NCBI GenBank assembly: GCA_014874235.1
Contig: JACWAC010000059.1
Span: forward strand, 1-6,784
Source: Thermoplasmatales archaeon
GTDB lineage: Archaea; Thermoplasmatota; Thermoplasmata; Thermoplasmatales; GCA-001856825
Length of the DNA stretch: 6,784 nt
Direction: 5' to 3'
The notes below the pieces were generated by a model. That model worked only from the letters and a program-made list of their open reading frames with translations, had not been told where the DNA came from and did not search any database. The number at the start of each line of letters is the position of its first letter. Position 1 is the first letter of the stretch. This document shows, in pieces, positions 1 through 6,190 of this stretch. A program made the translations under genes and the position numbers.

Positions 1-332
1 CTGTGGTACCCGTGACCCACTGGAGGACATGGACCATCGTATCCCACTCTTCCAAAATCGTTCTTTCCTTGACGAAAACCTTCCTTGGTTTCAGCTACCT
101 TTTCCAGTTTCTCCCTAATGGTTGAAACATCGGGCCCGATGTTGTATATTACCCAGTGGACAAACAATCCCACTGGTGCGTCGGGGTCCTCGACTATGAG
201 TGCGAGCGATCTTGTCCCATTCGGTACCTCTCTTGTATTGATCTCCGGAGAGTGATTCTCGCCATCGCATGTGAAATTAACTGGTATTTCCTCCCCCTCT
301 TTTATTCCCCTGATTTCAATGTTAAACGACAT
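1..332 (-). CDS. PEBP / YbhB-YbcL (Raf kinase inhibitor-like) family protein, 3' end missing
   Basis: Translating the minus strand from the ATG at 332 gives 110 complete codons and then leaves the window, so only the N-terminal part is present. The protein begins MSFNIEIRGIKEGEEIPVNF. It carries both signatures of the phosphatidylethanolamine-binding protein fold: DPDAPVGLFVHW at residues 49-60 and YDGPCPPVGHGYHR at 98-111, which together line the small anion/ligand pocket in this family. Bacterial and archaeal members are small (about 150-180 aa) cytosolic proteins whose ligand and role are mostly unproven, so I give no specific function. No signal peptide is visible. The ATG at 332 is preferred because it starts just before the first conserved strand; a GTG at 347 in frame is possible. 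The gene is divergent from trpS. The family call is secure; the function is not. Confidence 0.88.
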   Translation of the reverse strand, partial: MSFNIEIRGIKEGEEIPVNFTCDGENHSPEINTREVPNGTRSLALIVEDPDAPVGLFVHWVIYNIGPDVSTIREKLEKVAETKEGFRQGKNDFGRVGYDGPCPPVGHGYH

Positions 333-347
333 GCTTATGCATGCCAC

Positions 348-356
348 TTTGTATAG
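348..356 (-). promoter_or_regulatory. Weak TATA-like element for the PEBP gene
   Basis: On the minus strand the sequence CTATACAAA is centred about 20 nt before the ATG at 332. That roughly fits an archaeal TATA box for a leaderless or very short-leader transcript. The match to the archaeal consensus (TTTATATA-like) is poor, so this is a tentative placement in the 113-nt divergent region shared with trpS. Nothing else in the region stands out on this strand. Confidence 0.2.
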
Positions 357-418
357 AAGAATTTTCTGCAGCCATATCGTTTCATTGGTCTTTCACTTCC
401 TGTTTGACTCAAAAATGA

Positions 419-425
419 TTTTATT
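419..425 (+). promoter_or_regulatory. Candidate TATA element for trpS
   Basis: TTTTATT lies at 419-425 on the plus strand, centred 24 nt before the GTG at 446. This is the spacing expected between an archaeal TATA box and a leaderless start. The same spacing would place the transcription start downstream of the longer GTG candidate at 428, so it also argues for the shorter protein. The consensus match is moderate and no BRE is obvious. Confidence 0.35.
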
Positions 426-445
426 GGGTGGCTCTATTATCCTTG

Positions 446-1594
446 GTGCAAGAAGATAACTTTAAAGTTACTCCTTGGGAGGTCAGCGGCAGGGTTGATT
501 ATAAGAAACTGATTCAACAGTTTGGGACCCAGAAAATTTCCAAGAGCATATTGGAGGAAATTTCCAGGATTTCTCAAGGCAGATTGCACGTTATGCTACG
601 CAGAGACATCTTTTTTTCGCACAGAGATCTTGACCTGATTCTCAAGGACTATCGGGAGAAGAGAGGATTCTTCCTCTACACGGGACGGGCCCCCTCTATG
701 GGTATGCACATCGGTCATCTTGTCCCATTCCTCTTTACCAAATGGCTCCAGGATGTATTTAACGTGAACGTTTACATTGAAATAACGGACGACGAGAAGT
801 TCATGAGGAATCAGGAATATACCCTCAAACAGACTTCTGAATGGGCACACCAGAATATCCTGGACATCATTGCAGTCGGGTTCAACCCCGACAAGACCTT
901 CATCTTCAAAGACACTGAATACATCAGGAACATGTACCCCCTTGTCACTTCCATTGCAAAGAAACTGAACTTTTCTCAGATCAAAGCTACGTTCGGAATG
1001 GATGCTTCCTCGAACATCGGGATTCTGTTCTATCCTGCAATCCAGATTTTCCCAACTATGTTTGAAAAGAAGAGATGTCTGATTCCCGCTGCAATTGATC
1101 AGGACCCATACTGGAGGCTCCAGAGAGATCTTGCAGAGTCCCTCGGATATTACAAGGCTGCAGAAATACACAGCAAGTTCCTCCCTCCACTCGCTAGTTC
1201 AGATGGAAAGATGAGTTCATCTATACCAGAATCTGCGGTCTATCTCTCTGACCCTCCAAAAACTGTCGAGAAGAAGATTATGAAGTATGCATTTTCTGGC
1301 GGACAGGCTACCACGGAGTTGCAGAGAAAATTAGGGGCGGATTTGAGGGTGGACGTACCATACCAGTGGCTCTACTACATCTTTGAAGAAAACGACGGAG
1401 AAATGCAAAAGATAACGGAAGATTATTCCTCTGGAAGGATGTTGACTGGCGAGGTCAAGAAGATCCTCGCTCAAAAAGTCAACCTGTTATTGGAGGACCA
1501 CAGAAAAAATAGAGAGAAAGCTGAGGAAAATTATACAAGATTCCTCTACGATGGAAAGCTTGCAAAACAAATGTGGGAAAAGATCCACTCTTAG
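446..1594 (+). CDS. trpS: Tryptophanyl-tRNA synthetase (archaeal/eukaryotic type)
   Basis: A cytosolic class I aminoacyl-tRNA synthetase that charges tRNA(Trp) with tryptophan using ATP. Numbered from the GTG at 446 (382 aa), the sequence shows the N-terminal segment FKVTPWEV typical of archaeal TrpRS, the block FFSHRDLDLILKDY, the HIGH ATP-binding motif as MHIGH at 87-91, the tryptophan-pocket block AAIDQDPYWR near 215-224 and the KMSSS loop at 255-259. Length and motif order match the archaeal/eukaryotic TrpRS group rather than the shorter bacterial enzymes. The reading frame opens at a TGA (416-418), so the start must be GTG 428, TTG 443 or GTG 446. I chose 446 because family members begin only a few residues before the PWEV motif and because a TATA-like element sits 24 nt upstream; GTG 428 would add six residues. 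The gene is divergent from the PEBP gene and convergent with the acetoacetyl-CoA synthetase gene. The identity is secure; the start is not. Confidence 0.95.
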   Translation: MQEDNFKVTPWEVSGRVDYKKLIQQFGTQKISKSILEEISRISQGRLHVMLRRDIFFSHRDLDLILKDYREKRGFFLYTGRAPSMGMHIGHLVPFLFTKWLQDVFNVNVYIEITDDEKFMRNQEYTLKQTSEWAHQNILDIIAVGFNPDKTFIFKDTEYIRNMYPLVTSIAKKLNFSQIKATFGMDASSNIGILFYPAIQIFPTMFEKKRCLIPAAIDQDPYWRLQRDLAESLGYYKAAEIHSKFLPPLASSDGKMSSSIPESAVYLSDPPKTVEKKIMKYAFSGGQATTELQRKLGADLRVDVPYQWLYYIFEENDGEMQKITEDYSSGRMLTGEVKKILAQKVNLLLEDHRKNREKAEENYTRFLYDGKLAKQMWEKIHS

Positions 1595-1627
1595 AGATCT
1601 TTTCGAAAATCTGTTCCATATTGATTC
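1595..1627. terminator. Convergent intergenic gap with a TTTTCGAAAA palindrome
   Basis: The 33-nt gap between the stop codons of trpS (plus) and the acetoacetyl-CoA synthetase gene (minus) contains the perfect 10-bp palindrome TTTTCGAAAA at 1600-1609, flanked by AGA and TCT. It places a four-T run just downstream of each gene on its own coding strand. Archaeal termination mainly needs T-rich stretches, so this could help terminate both transcripts. The T runs are short and no stable GC stem is present, so the assignment is weak. Confidence 0.25.
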
Positions 1628-3586
1628 TCATTTCGATTTTGGCCTGATTCTGTTTGCAATCTGCATGAATTCCGTTAGGGATTCCGGATTAGCCATTGAT
1701 CCAACATTCATCGCCTTGTCTGCCTGAAATCCCATAAGCAGCTTTTTCAGCGGGACTTCCATTTTCTTTCCATTGATGGTCCTAGGAATTTGGGACACCC
1801 TTATGATCTCATCTGGTACGTGACGAGGAGATAAGGCAGTCCTTAACTTCTCTGTTATCTTCTTCTTCACCCGATCAAAGTCTTCTACGTCATCAGCGAC
1901 GATGAAAAGAGGCATGAAGTATTCCCCTCCTTCCATTTCTATGCCTACGATTATGCTATCCTTAACCTCATCAATTTCGTCTAGCACTCCATAAATTTCC
2001 GCCGTTCCAATTCTTATTCCCCGTCTCTTGAGAGTGGAATCCGATCTTCCCAAGATTACTGCTGAACCATATGGAGTTATCAAGAGCCAATCCCCGTGTC
2101 TCCATATTCCAGGATATTTAGAGAAATACGTTTCCTCAAGTTTATCACCGTTGTCGTTCCATAGATAAATCGGCATTGAAGGCATGGGTTTCTTGATTAC
2201 CAGTTCTCCCACTTCACCTATCACAGAGTTGCCATCATCATCGAACGAGTGTATATCCGCGCCCAAATCGATACACTGCAATTCTCCCTCTATTACCGGA
2301 AGGCACGCACATCCTCCAAGGAAAGCCGTACAGAGGTCAGTACCCCCACTTATGGAAGCCAACCACACGTCCCTCTTGATGCCTTCATAGACGTATCTGA
2401 ACGTTTCGTTTGAGAGAGGCGATCCGGTCGAGCCTATGGCAAATAGGTTTCTGAGGGTGTACCTCTGCATTATGTTTGCTTTCTCTTTCATTAAGTGAGA
2501 AATATATGCAGCGCTCGTTCCGAAAAATGAGATCCCGTTTTCTTCTGCGATCTTCCAGAGATAATAGTCATCGGGATAGGTTGGACTTCCGTCGTACAGG
2601 ACCGCAGTCGCTCCCGTTCCGATGGAACTCACGACGACGTTCCACATCATCCATCCGGTCGTGGTATACCAGAAGAACCTGTTTCCCTTGTTCATGTTAT
2701 AATGTAACCCCAACAGCTTCAAATGCTCCAACAGTATTCCTCCTTGACTGTGAACTATGGCCTTCGGAGGGCCCGTAGTCCCTGAGGAATAGAGTATCCA
2801 GAGCGGATGATCGAATGGGACTCTCGTAAAACTCAGATTCCTCTTTTCTTTGGTGACTGAACCGATCGGTACTGAATCACGGATTCCGGAGTGATCGCCA
2901 TCACCCAGAATGACCACCTTCCTTATGCTTGGTATCTTCTCTGTTACTTGCTTGATGACTTCGATCTTACTGTGTGTCTTCCCGTTGTAGGTGTAGCTTT
3001 CTGGCGCAAACAACACCTTTGGGCCAATCTGTCTGAACCTATCAAGAATAGCATCAGGTCCAAAGTCGGGGGAAGAACTCGACCAGACAGCCCCCGTTGC
3101 GGCTGTTGCATAGAAGGCTTCCATTGCTTCCGGAACGTTTGGCAGGAAGGATGCGACTCTGTCCCCTTCTCCGACTCCCGAATCGATCATGAACCTCTGT
3201 ATTGCACCAGCATTTTCCTGAAACTCTTTTCGTGAAACTTCCCTCTTTTCTCCAGATTCGTTAAGAAACAGCGCCAGTAAATCCTGTTCTCCTAGAGTCA
3301 GATTGTTTTCCGCATAATTCAGTCTTAGTCCTCCGAACCAGTGGTTGCCAGGCATATTTTCTGAATCCAGAACCTGAGAATACTTCCCTGCACTTTTCAC
3401 ACCAAAATAACGAAGGATCGATTCCCAGAATTCTGAAGTATTTTGAATGGACCACTTTCTGAGTTCCTCGTATTCTTTGAAGTTCTTGGAGTATGTACTA
3501 TTGATCCATTCGGTGTATCTTCTTATGTTAGATCTTTCGCAGAATTCTTTAGACTCCCATAGAATGTTTCTCTGTGTCGTAGACAC
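1628..3586 (-). CDS. Acetoacetyl-CoA synthetase (acetoacetate-CoA ligase)
   Basis: An ANL-superfamily AMP-forming ligase (652 aa) that converts acetoacetate, ATP and CoA to acetoacetyl-CoA, AMP and pyrophosphate. Visible motifs, in order: an N-terminal ACS-type region with the acetoacetyl-CoA-synthetase-like block GGLRLNYAENNL (85-96); the P-loop YSSGTTGPPK (266-275); ISGGTDLCTAFLGG (412-425) followed by GELQC, which favours this subfamily over acetyl-CoA synthetase; HGDW (497-500) with the ribose-binding Asp499; the hinge GRSDSTLKRRGIRIG (513-527); and PRTINGKKMEVPLKKL (601-616) with the probable catalytic Lys607. The tail containing NPESLTEF is also typical of the family. Length is normal. 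The GTG at 3586 is the start that gives the expected N-terminus. mtnA lies 34 nt upstream in the same direction, so cotranscription is possible, but an inverted repeat and AT-rich DNA in the gap could be a separate promoter. Whether the product feeds lipid synthesis or acetoacetate use cannot be told here. Confidence 0.9.
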   Translation of the reverse strand: MSTTQRNILWESKEFCERSNIRRYTEWINSTYSKNFKEYEELRKWSIQNTSEFWESILRYFGVKSAGKYSQVLDSENMPGNHWFGGLRLNYAENNLTLGEQDLLALFLNESGEKREVSRKEFQENAGAIQRFMIDSGVGEGDRVASFLPNVPEAMEAFYATAATGAVWSSSSPDFGPDAILDRFRQIGPKVLFAPESYTYNGKTHSKIEVIKQVTEKIPSIRKVVILGDGDHSGIRDSVPIGSVTKEKRNLSFTRVPFDHPLWILYSSGTTGPPKAIVHSQGGILLEHLKLLGLHYNMNKGNRFFWYTTTGWMMWNVVVSSIGTGATAVLYDGSPTYPDDYYLWKIAEENGISFFGTSAAYISHLMKEKANIMQRYTLRNLFAIGSTGSPLSNETFRYVYEGIKRDVWLASISGGTDLCTAFLGGCACLPVIEGELQCIDLGADIHSFDDDGNSVIGEVGELVIKKPMPSMPIYLWNDNGDKLEETYFSKYPGIWRHGDWLLITPYGSAVILGRSDSTLKRRGIRIGTAEIYGVLDEIDEVKDSIIVGIEMEGGEYFMPLFIVADDVEDFDRVKKKITEKLRTALSPRHVPDEIIRVSQIPRTINGKKMEVPLKKLLMGFQADKAMNVGSMANPESLTEFMQIANRIRPKSK

Positions 3587-3591
3587 TCTAA

Positions 3592-3616
3592 GAATATTAG
3601 GTAATTAGTAATATTC
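3592..3616. repeat. 8-bp inverted repeat at the acetoacetyl-CoA synthetase start
   Basis: The perfect 8-bp arms GAATATTA (3592-3599) and TAATATTC (3609-3616) are separated by the 9-nt spacer GGTAATTAG. The element fills most of the 34-nt gap between mtnA and the acetoacetyl-CoA synthetase gene, ending 5 nt before the latter's GTG. The outer arm (AATATTA, centred about 26 nt upstream of the GTG) could itself be a TATA-like element. It may be an operator, a promoter or only AT-rich chance symmetry. A terminator role is less likely because it has no GC stem. Confidence 0.35.
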
Positions 3617-3620
3617 CTTT

Positions 3621-4652
3621 CTAAAACTGTTCGATCTGTTCAATTATTGATTCCTTCCCTTTATCCTTCAGGATCGGGAGTTGGGAGCTCTTGAATACCC
3701 CATACTCGGTGATGTAGCCTGTCACGTACCTGTTTGGTGTGACGTCAAACGCAGGATTGTAAGCCATCGATTCCTTGGGTGATATTGGTACCCCTTTCAC
3801 CTCTTTCACCTCTTCCTCTGACCTGACTTCTATCGGAATCCCCTGGCCGCTTTCCATACTGAAATCGAACGTACTGAGAGGAGCAGCTACATAGAAATTT
3901 ATTCCATTTTCCTTTGCAAGTACTGCCTTTTCGTAGGTTCCAATCTTGTTTGCAAAATCTCCATTCTTCGTTATCCTGTCAGCACCCACGATCGCAAGAT
4001 CTACCTGTTCCGTCGCCATAAGGAAACCTGCAGCATTGTCTGCAATCACCTTGTGCTCTATACCTTCCTGCACGAGTTCCCAGGCCGTCAGTCTTGCCCC
4101 CTGGAGTCTCGGCCTGGTTTCGTCCACCCATACGAACGGTTTTTTACCGCTCTCCTTGGCCATCCTTATCGGAGAAAGGGCCGTACCATAGTCAACAGAG
4201 GCGAGGGCGCCTGCATTGCAGTGAGTCAGTATCCTCTTGTTGTTCCCGATGAGCTCATTGCCATTCACTCCTATCAAACGTGATCTTTCCACTATTGAAT
4301 CCACGTACATTTCTGCATACCGCTTTGCTTGCTCTTTGTGCTGCAAGACGAAGTCTACTGCAAAGAATAGGTCATTTGCAGTCGGTCTGGAGGATTTGAT
4401 AACCTTCCCTGCTTCCTCCACTTCGATTCCGAGTGACTTTGCCTGGGCAACACCGTAGGCAGCGGCTGCACCTATTGAAGGTGCCCCTCTTACCGTCATG
4501 TTCTTGATGGCATCGTAGAGTTCCGCAGTATTCTTGATGTCAACTATCTTGAACGTCTCTGGCAAGATCCTCTGGTCGATCATCTTGATCACCGGTTCCT
4601 CGTACCAGACAGCTTTCACATCGCTGGTCTTGCCATTCAGATTTATCTTCAT
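3621..4652 (-). CDS. mtnA: S-methyl-5-thioribose-1-phosphate isomerase
   Basis: Isomerises 5-methylthioribose-1-phosphate to 5-methylthioribulose-1-phosphate in the methylthioadenosine/methionine salvage route; it is a cytosolic member of the eIF2B-alpha/beta/delta-like family. From the ATG at 4652 the protein is 343 aa, normal for the family. Diagnostic motifs are RGAPSIG (55-61), THCNAGALA with the predicted catalytic Cys145, DETRPRLQGARLTAWEL, ADNAAG, GADRITKNGDFANKIGTYE with the predicted catalytic Asp225, GIPIEVRSEEEV and NPAFDVTP (299-306). This set fits MtnA better than the related ribose-1,5-bisphosphate isomerase or a translation-factor eIF2B subunit. The frame stays open upstream to a possible start at 4724, but that extension would cross the promoter and has no family counterpart. 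A TATA-like element sits 25 nt before the chosen ATG. No other salvage genes are in the window. The gene is divergent from rfcL and upstream of the acetoacetyl-CoA synthetase gene. Confidence 0.93.
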   Translation of the reverse strand: MKINLNGKTSDVKAVWYEEPVIKMIDQRILPETFKIVDIKNTAELYDAIKNMTVRGAPSIGAAAAYGVAQAKSLGIEVEEAGKVIKSSRPTANDLFFAVDFVLQHKEQAKRYAEMYVDSIVERSRLIGVNGNELIGNNKRILTHCNAGALASVDYGTALSPIRMAKESGKKPFVWVDETRPRLQGARLTAWELVQEGIEHKVIADNAAGFLMATEQVDLAIVGADRITKNGDFANKIGTYEKAVLAKENGINFYVAAPLSTFDFSMESGQGIPIEVRSEEEVKEVKGVPISPKESMAYNPAFDVTPNRYVTGYITEYGVFKSSQLPILKDKGKESIIEQIEQF

Positions 4653-4671
4653 GAATCCACAACTGCAAGTG

Positions 4672-4682
4672 ATTAATTTAAT
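4672..4682. promoter_or_regulatory. TATA element shared by the divergent mtnA and rfcL promoters
   Basis: ATTAATTTAAT on the plus strand reads ATTAAATTAAT on the minus strand, so it resembles a TATA box in both directions. Its centre (4677) lies 25 nt before the mtnA ATG at 4652, ideal for a leaderless transcript, and 20 nt before the rfcL ATG at 4697. Assignment to mtnA is the stronger one; use by rfcL is possible. The non-coding gap between the two ATGs is only 44 nt, so the promoters must overlap. Confidence 0.5.
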
Positions 4683-4696
4683 CTTTGTATCGGTCG

Positions 4697-5953
4697 ATGG
4701 CAAACATTTTAACTGCAGAGCCATCTATCGTTGTGGAAATCCCCTGGACCGAGAAATACAGACCCGCGCTCCTGAGTCAATTGAGGAGGGAGAAGGCAGT
4801 TGAGACGATGATTTCTTGGGCCAGAAGGTGGGATAGTGGAACCCCTTCAAAGAAGGGGTTGATAATATACGGGGCTCCGGGGACAGGTAAGACCTCCTCT
4901 GCAATTGCACTGGCCAAGGAGATGAACTGGGAATACGTGGAATTCAACGCCTCCGACATTAGGTCAAAGGACGCAATCGAGCAGAATGCAATTAAGGGTT
5001 CCTTTTACGCTTCCATCTCAGACGAAAAGAATAGAAAGAAACTGATCGTGATGGATGAAGTGGACTCTCTTTACGAGAGAAACGTTGAGGGGTCCGATGC
5101 TGGAGGCAAGGCGGCCATTTCCAGTCTTCTCGAAAAAACACTCAACCCGGTCATCCTTATAGCAAATGACCTATACGCCCTTCGCTCCACAGGAACTGGA
5201 AAATCCATAGCGGAAAAATGCGAACAGGTGGAGTTCAGGAGGTACATGAAATCCCAGATTCTAGGCGTTCTCAAGGATATCCTGAAGAACGAAGGGATCT
5301 ACGCACCACCAGACAAGCTTAGCGAGATTGCTGAAAACGCTAATGGCGACATGAGGGCTGCTGTTAACGATCTCCAGGGAATAGGAAAAGTGTACGAAAC
5401 AGAAGAACGAGATCTAACACTGAGTGCCTACACCGTGATAAACGACATACTTCACGGACACGAGAGGAATATTCGCGCCATTAGGGCAGAAATCATGAAT
5501 ATAGGTATGGATCCAAACGACTTCATTCTCTATCTTCTCGAAAACGTATACCCACTTCACTCGAATGTTGAGGATTTTGAACTCGCGTTAAGGAACATTG
5601 GAAGGGCCGATCTCTTTCTTGGAAGGGTTAGAATGAGGATGAATTATTCTCTCTGGTCGTATGCTAACGATTCCATGTCATACGTTTCCATCCTTCGTCT
5701 GAAGAGCGAGAGATTCGAAAAATTCTCTTTTCCTTCCCTCATCCGGAATATGGCCGCGCTTAAGAAGTATAGGGGAATAAGAAAGGACTTTTCAATGATA
5801 ATGGGAAGGTACATCCATAAATCGTCTTCCTTCTTGAACAGGGACTCGCTCCCCTATCTCTACCACCTGCTCGAGAGGGATGAAGAACTGAGAAAGAGGA
5901 TCGAACAAGAAACCAACCTGGATATGGAAGATGTGCTTTCACTGGACCTCTGA
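4697..5953 (+). CDS. rfcL: Replication factor C large subunit (clamp loader)
   Basis: The large subunit of the archaeal clamp loader, an AAA+ ATPase that with RFC small subunits opens and loads PCNA at primer-template junctions. From the ATG at 4697 it has 418 aa: the RFC box PWTEKYRPALL near 16-26, Walker A GAPGTGKT at 59-66, a second conserved box EFNASDIRS near 82-90, Walker B IVMDEVDSL around 117-125 with Asp120/Glu121, sensor 1 Asn157, and sensor 2 GDMRAAVNDLQ with Arg220, followed by the helical collar domain. The SRC arginine-finger motif of small subunits is absent, as expected for RFC-L. The family usually ends in a PCNA-interacting QxxLxxFF-type motif; here the tail reads NLDMEDVLSLDL and no such motif is visible. 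The start is uncertain: GTG at 4733 would give a protein beginning MEIPWTEKYRP, closer to the usual N-terminus, with TTTTAA 24 nt upstream. The 3' end overlaps the small minus-strand gene by 15 nt. Confidence 0.94.
   Translation: MANILTAEPSIVVEIPWTEKYRPALLSQLRREKAVETMISWARRWDSGTPSKKGLIIYGAPGTGKTSSAIALAKEMNWEYVEFNASDIRSKDAIEQNAIKGSFYASISDEKNRKKLIVMDEVDSLYERNVEGSDAGGKAAISSLLEKTLNPVILIANDLYALRSTGTGKSIAEKCEQVEFRRYMKSQILGVLKDILKNEGIYAPPDKLSEIAENANGDMRAAVNDLQGIGKVYETEERDLTLSAYTVINDILHGHERNIRAIRAEIMNIGMDPNDFILYLLENVYPLHSNVEDFELALRNIGRADLFLGRVRMRMNYSLWSYANDSMSYVSILRLKSERFEKFSFPSLIRNMAALKKYRGIRKDFSMIMGRYIHKSSSFLNRDSLPYLYHLLERDEELRKRIEQETNLDMEDVLSLDL
4707..4712 (+). promoter_or_regulatory. Alternative TATA-like element for rfcL
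   Basis: TTTTAA is centred 24 nt before the in-frame GTG at 4733. If it is the real TATA box, rfcL is leaderless from that GTG and the ATG at 4697 is not in the transcript. The motif is short and AT-rich, so the case rests on spacing together with the family-typical N-terminus that the GTG would give. Confidence 0.25.
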
Positions 5954-6190
5954 CACCTTTCTTTTCAGCGCCTTCAATGTCCCTGAAATCATGTCAATGT
6001 TTAACCCCAATTCTACCGCCAAGTCCCTGAGACGAGATAGCTGAAAATGTCTGACCCTGAGAGCGACGACCCCCTGATAATTTACCACCCTGGAGTCCTC
6101 GAAACTCTGAACTATCTTGCGCAGTTTCTCGGAAGTTGGATTGCTGAAATGAACGTACCTCTTTCTTCCCGTCTTTTCCCTGACGGTCAT
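5939..6190 (-). CDS. rnp2: Probable compact RNase P protein component 2 (Pop5/Rpp14-like)
   Basis: An 83-aa basic protein. The best reading is a short homologue of archaeal Pop5, a protein subunit of RNase P, which removes 5' leaders from pre-tRNAs. The support is the order of elements: an N-terminal strand KRYVHF (10-15), a helix (about 19-31), a strand pair around NYQGVVALRV (37-46), a second helix HFQLSRLRDLAVEL (48-61), and a final strand plus basic tail MISGTLKALKRKV (67-79). That tail resembles the SGT-containing C-terminal strand and Lys/Arg-rich tail I recall from archaeal Pop5. Most archaeal Pop5 proteins are around 110-140 aa, so this one would be reduced in its first helical region. 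The ATG at 6190 overlaps the tbp stop (ATGA), implying translational coupling; a GGAG lies about 17 nt upstream, too far for a normal ribosome site. The gene is certainly plausible; the function is a moderate inference without a profile search. Confidence 0.55.
   Translation of the reverse strand: MTVREKTGRKRYVHFSNPTSEKLRKIVQSFEDSRVVNYQGVVALRVRHFQLSRLRDLAVELGLNIDMISGTLKALKRKVSEVQ

Noticed and set aside
156..459. Short plus-strand open frames at the left edge
   Set aside because: Most of their length is antisense to the PEBP gene, whose conserved motifs settle the coding strand; the remainder overlaps the trpS start region and shows no family features.
596..1171. A 191-codon open frame antisense to trpS
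   Set aside because: It lies wholly within the well-supported trpS gene, has no recognisable domain, and its composition looks like a reverse-strand shadow of a conserved gene.
2184..3235. Three plus-strand open frames (68-114 codons) opposite the acetoacetyl-CoA synthetase gene
   Set aside because: They are shadows of an intact ligase gene with all core motifs, and have no start-site signals or recognisable domains.
4653..4724. A 24-residue N-terminal extension of MtnA including a CSC segment
   Set aside because: It would read through the TATA-like element and into the rfcL 5' end, and family members start near the later methionine. The cysteines there are unlikely to be translated.
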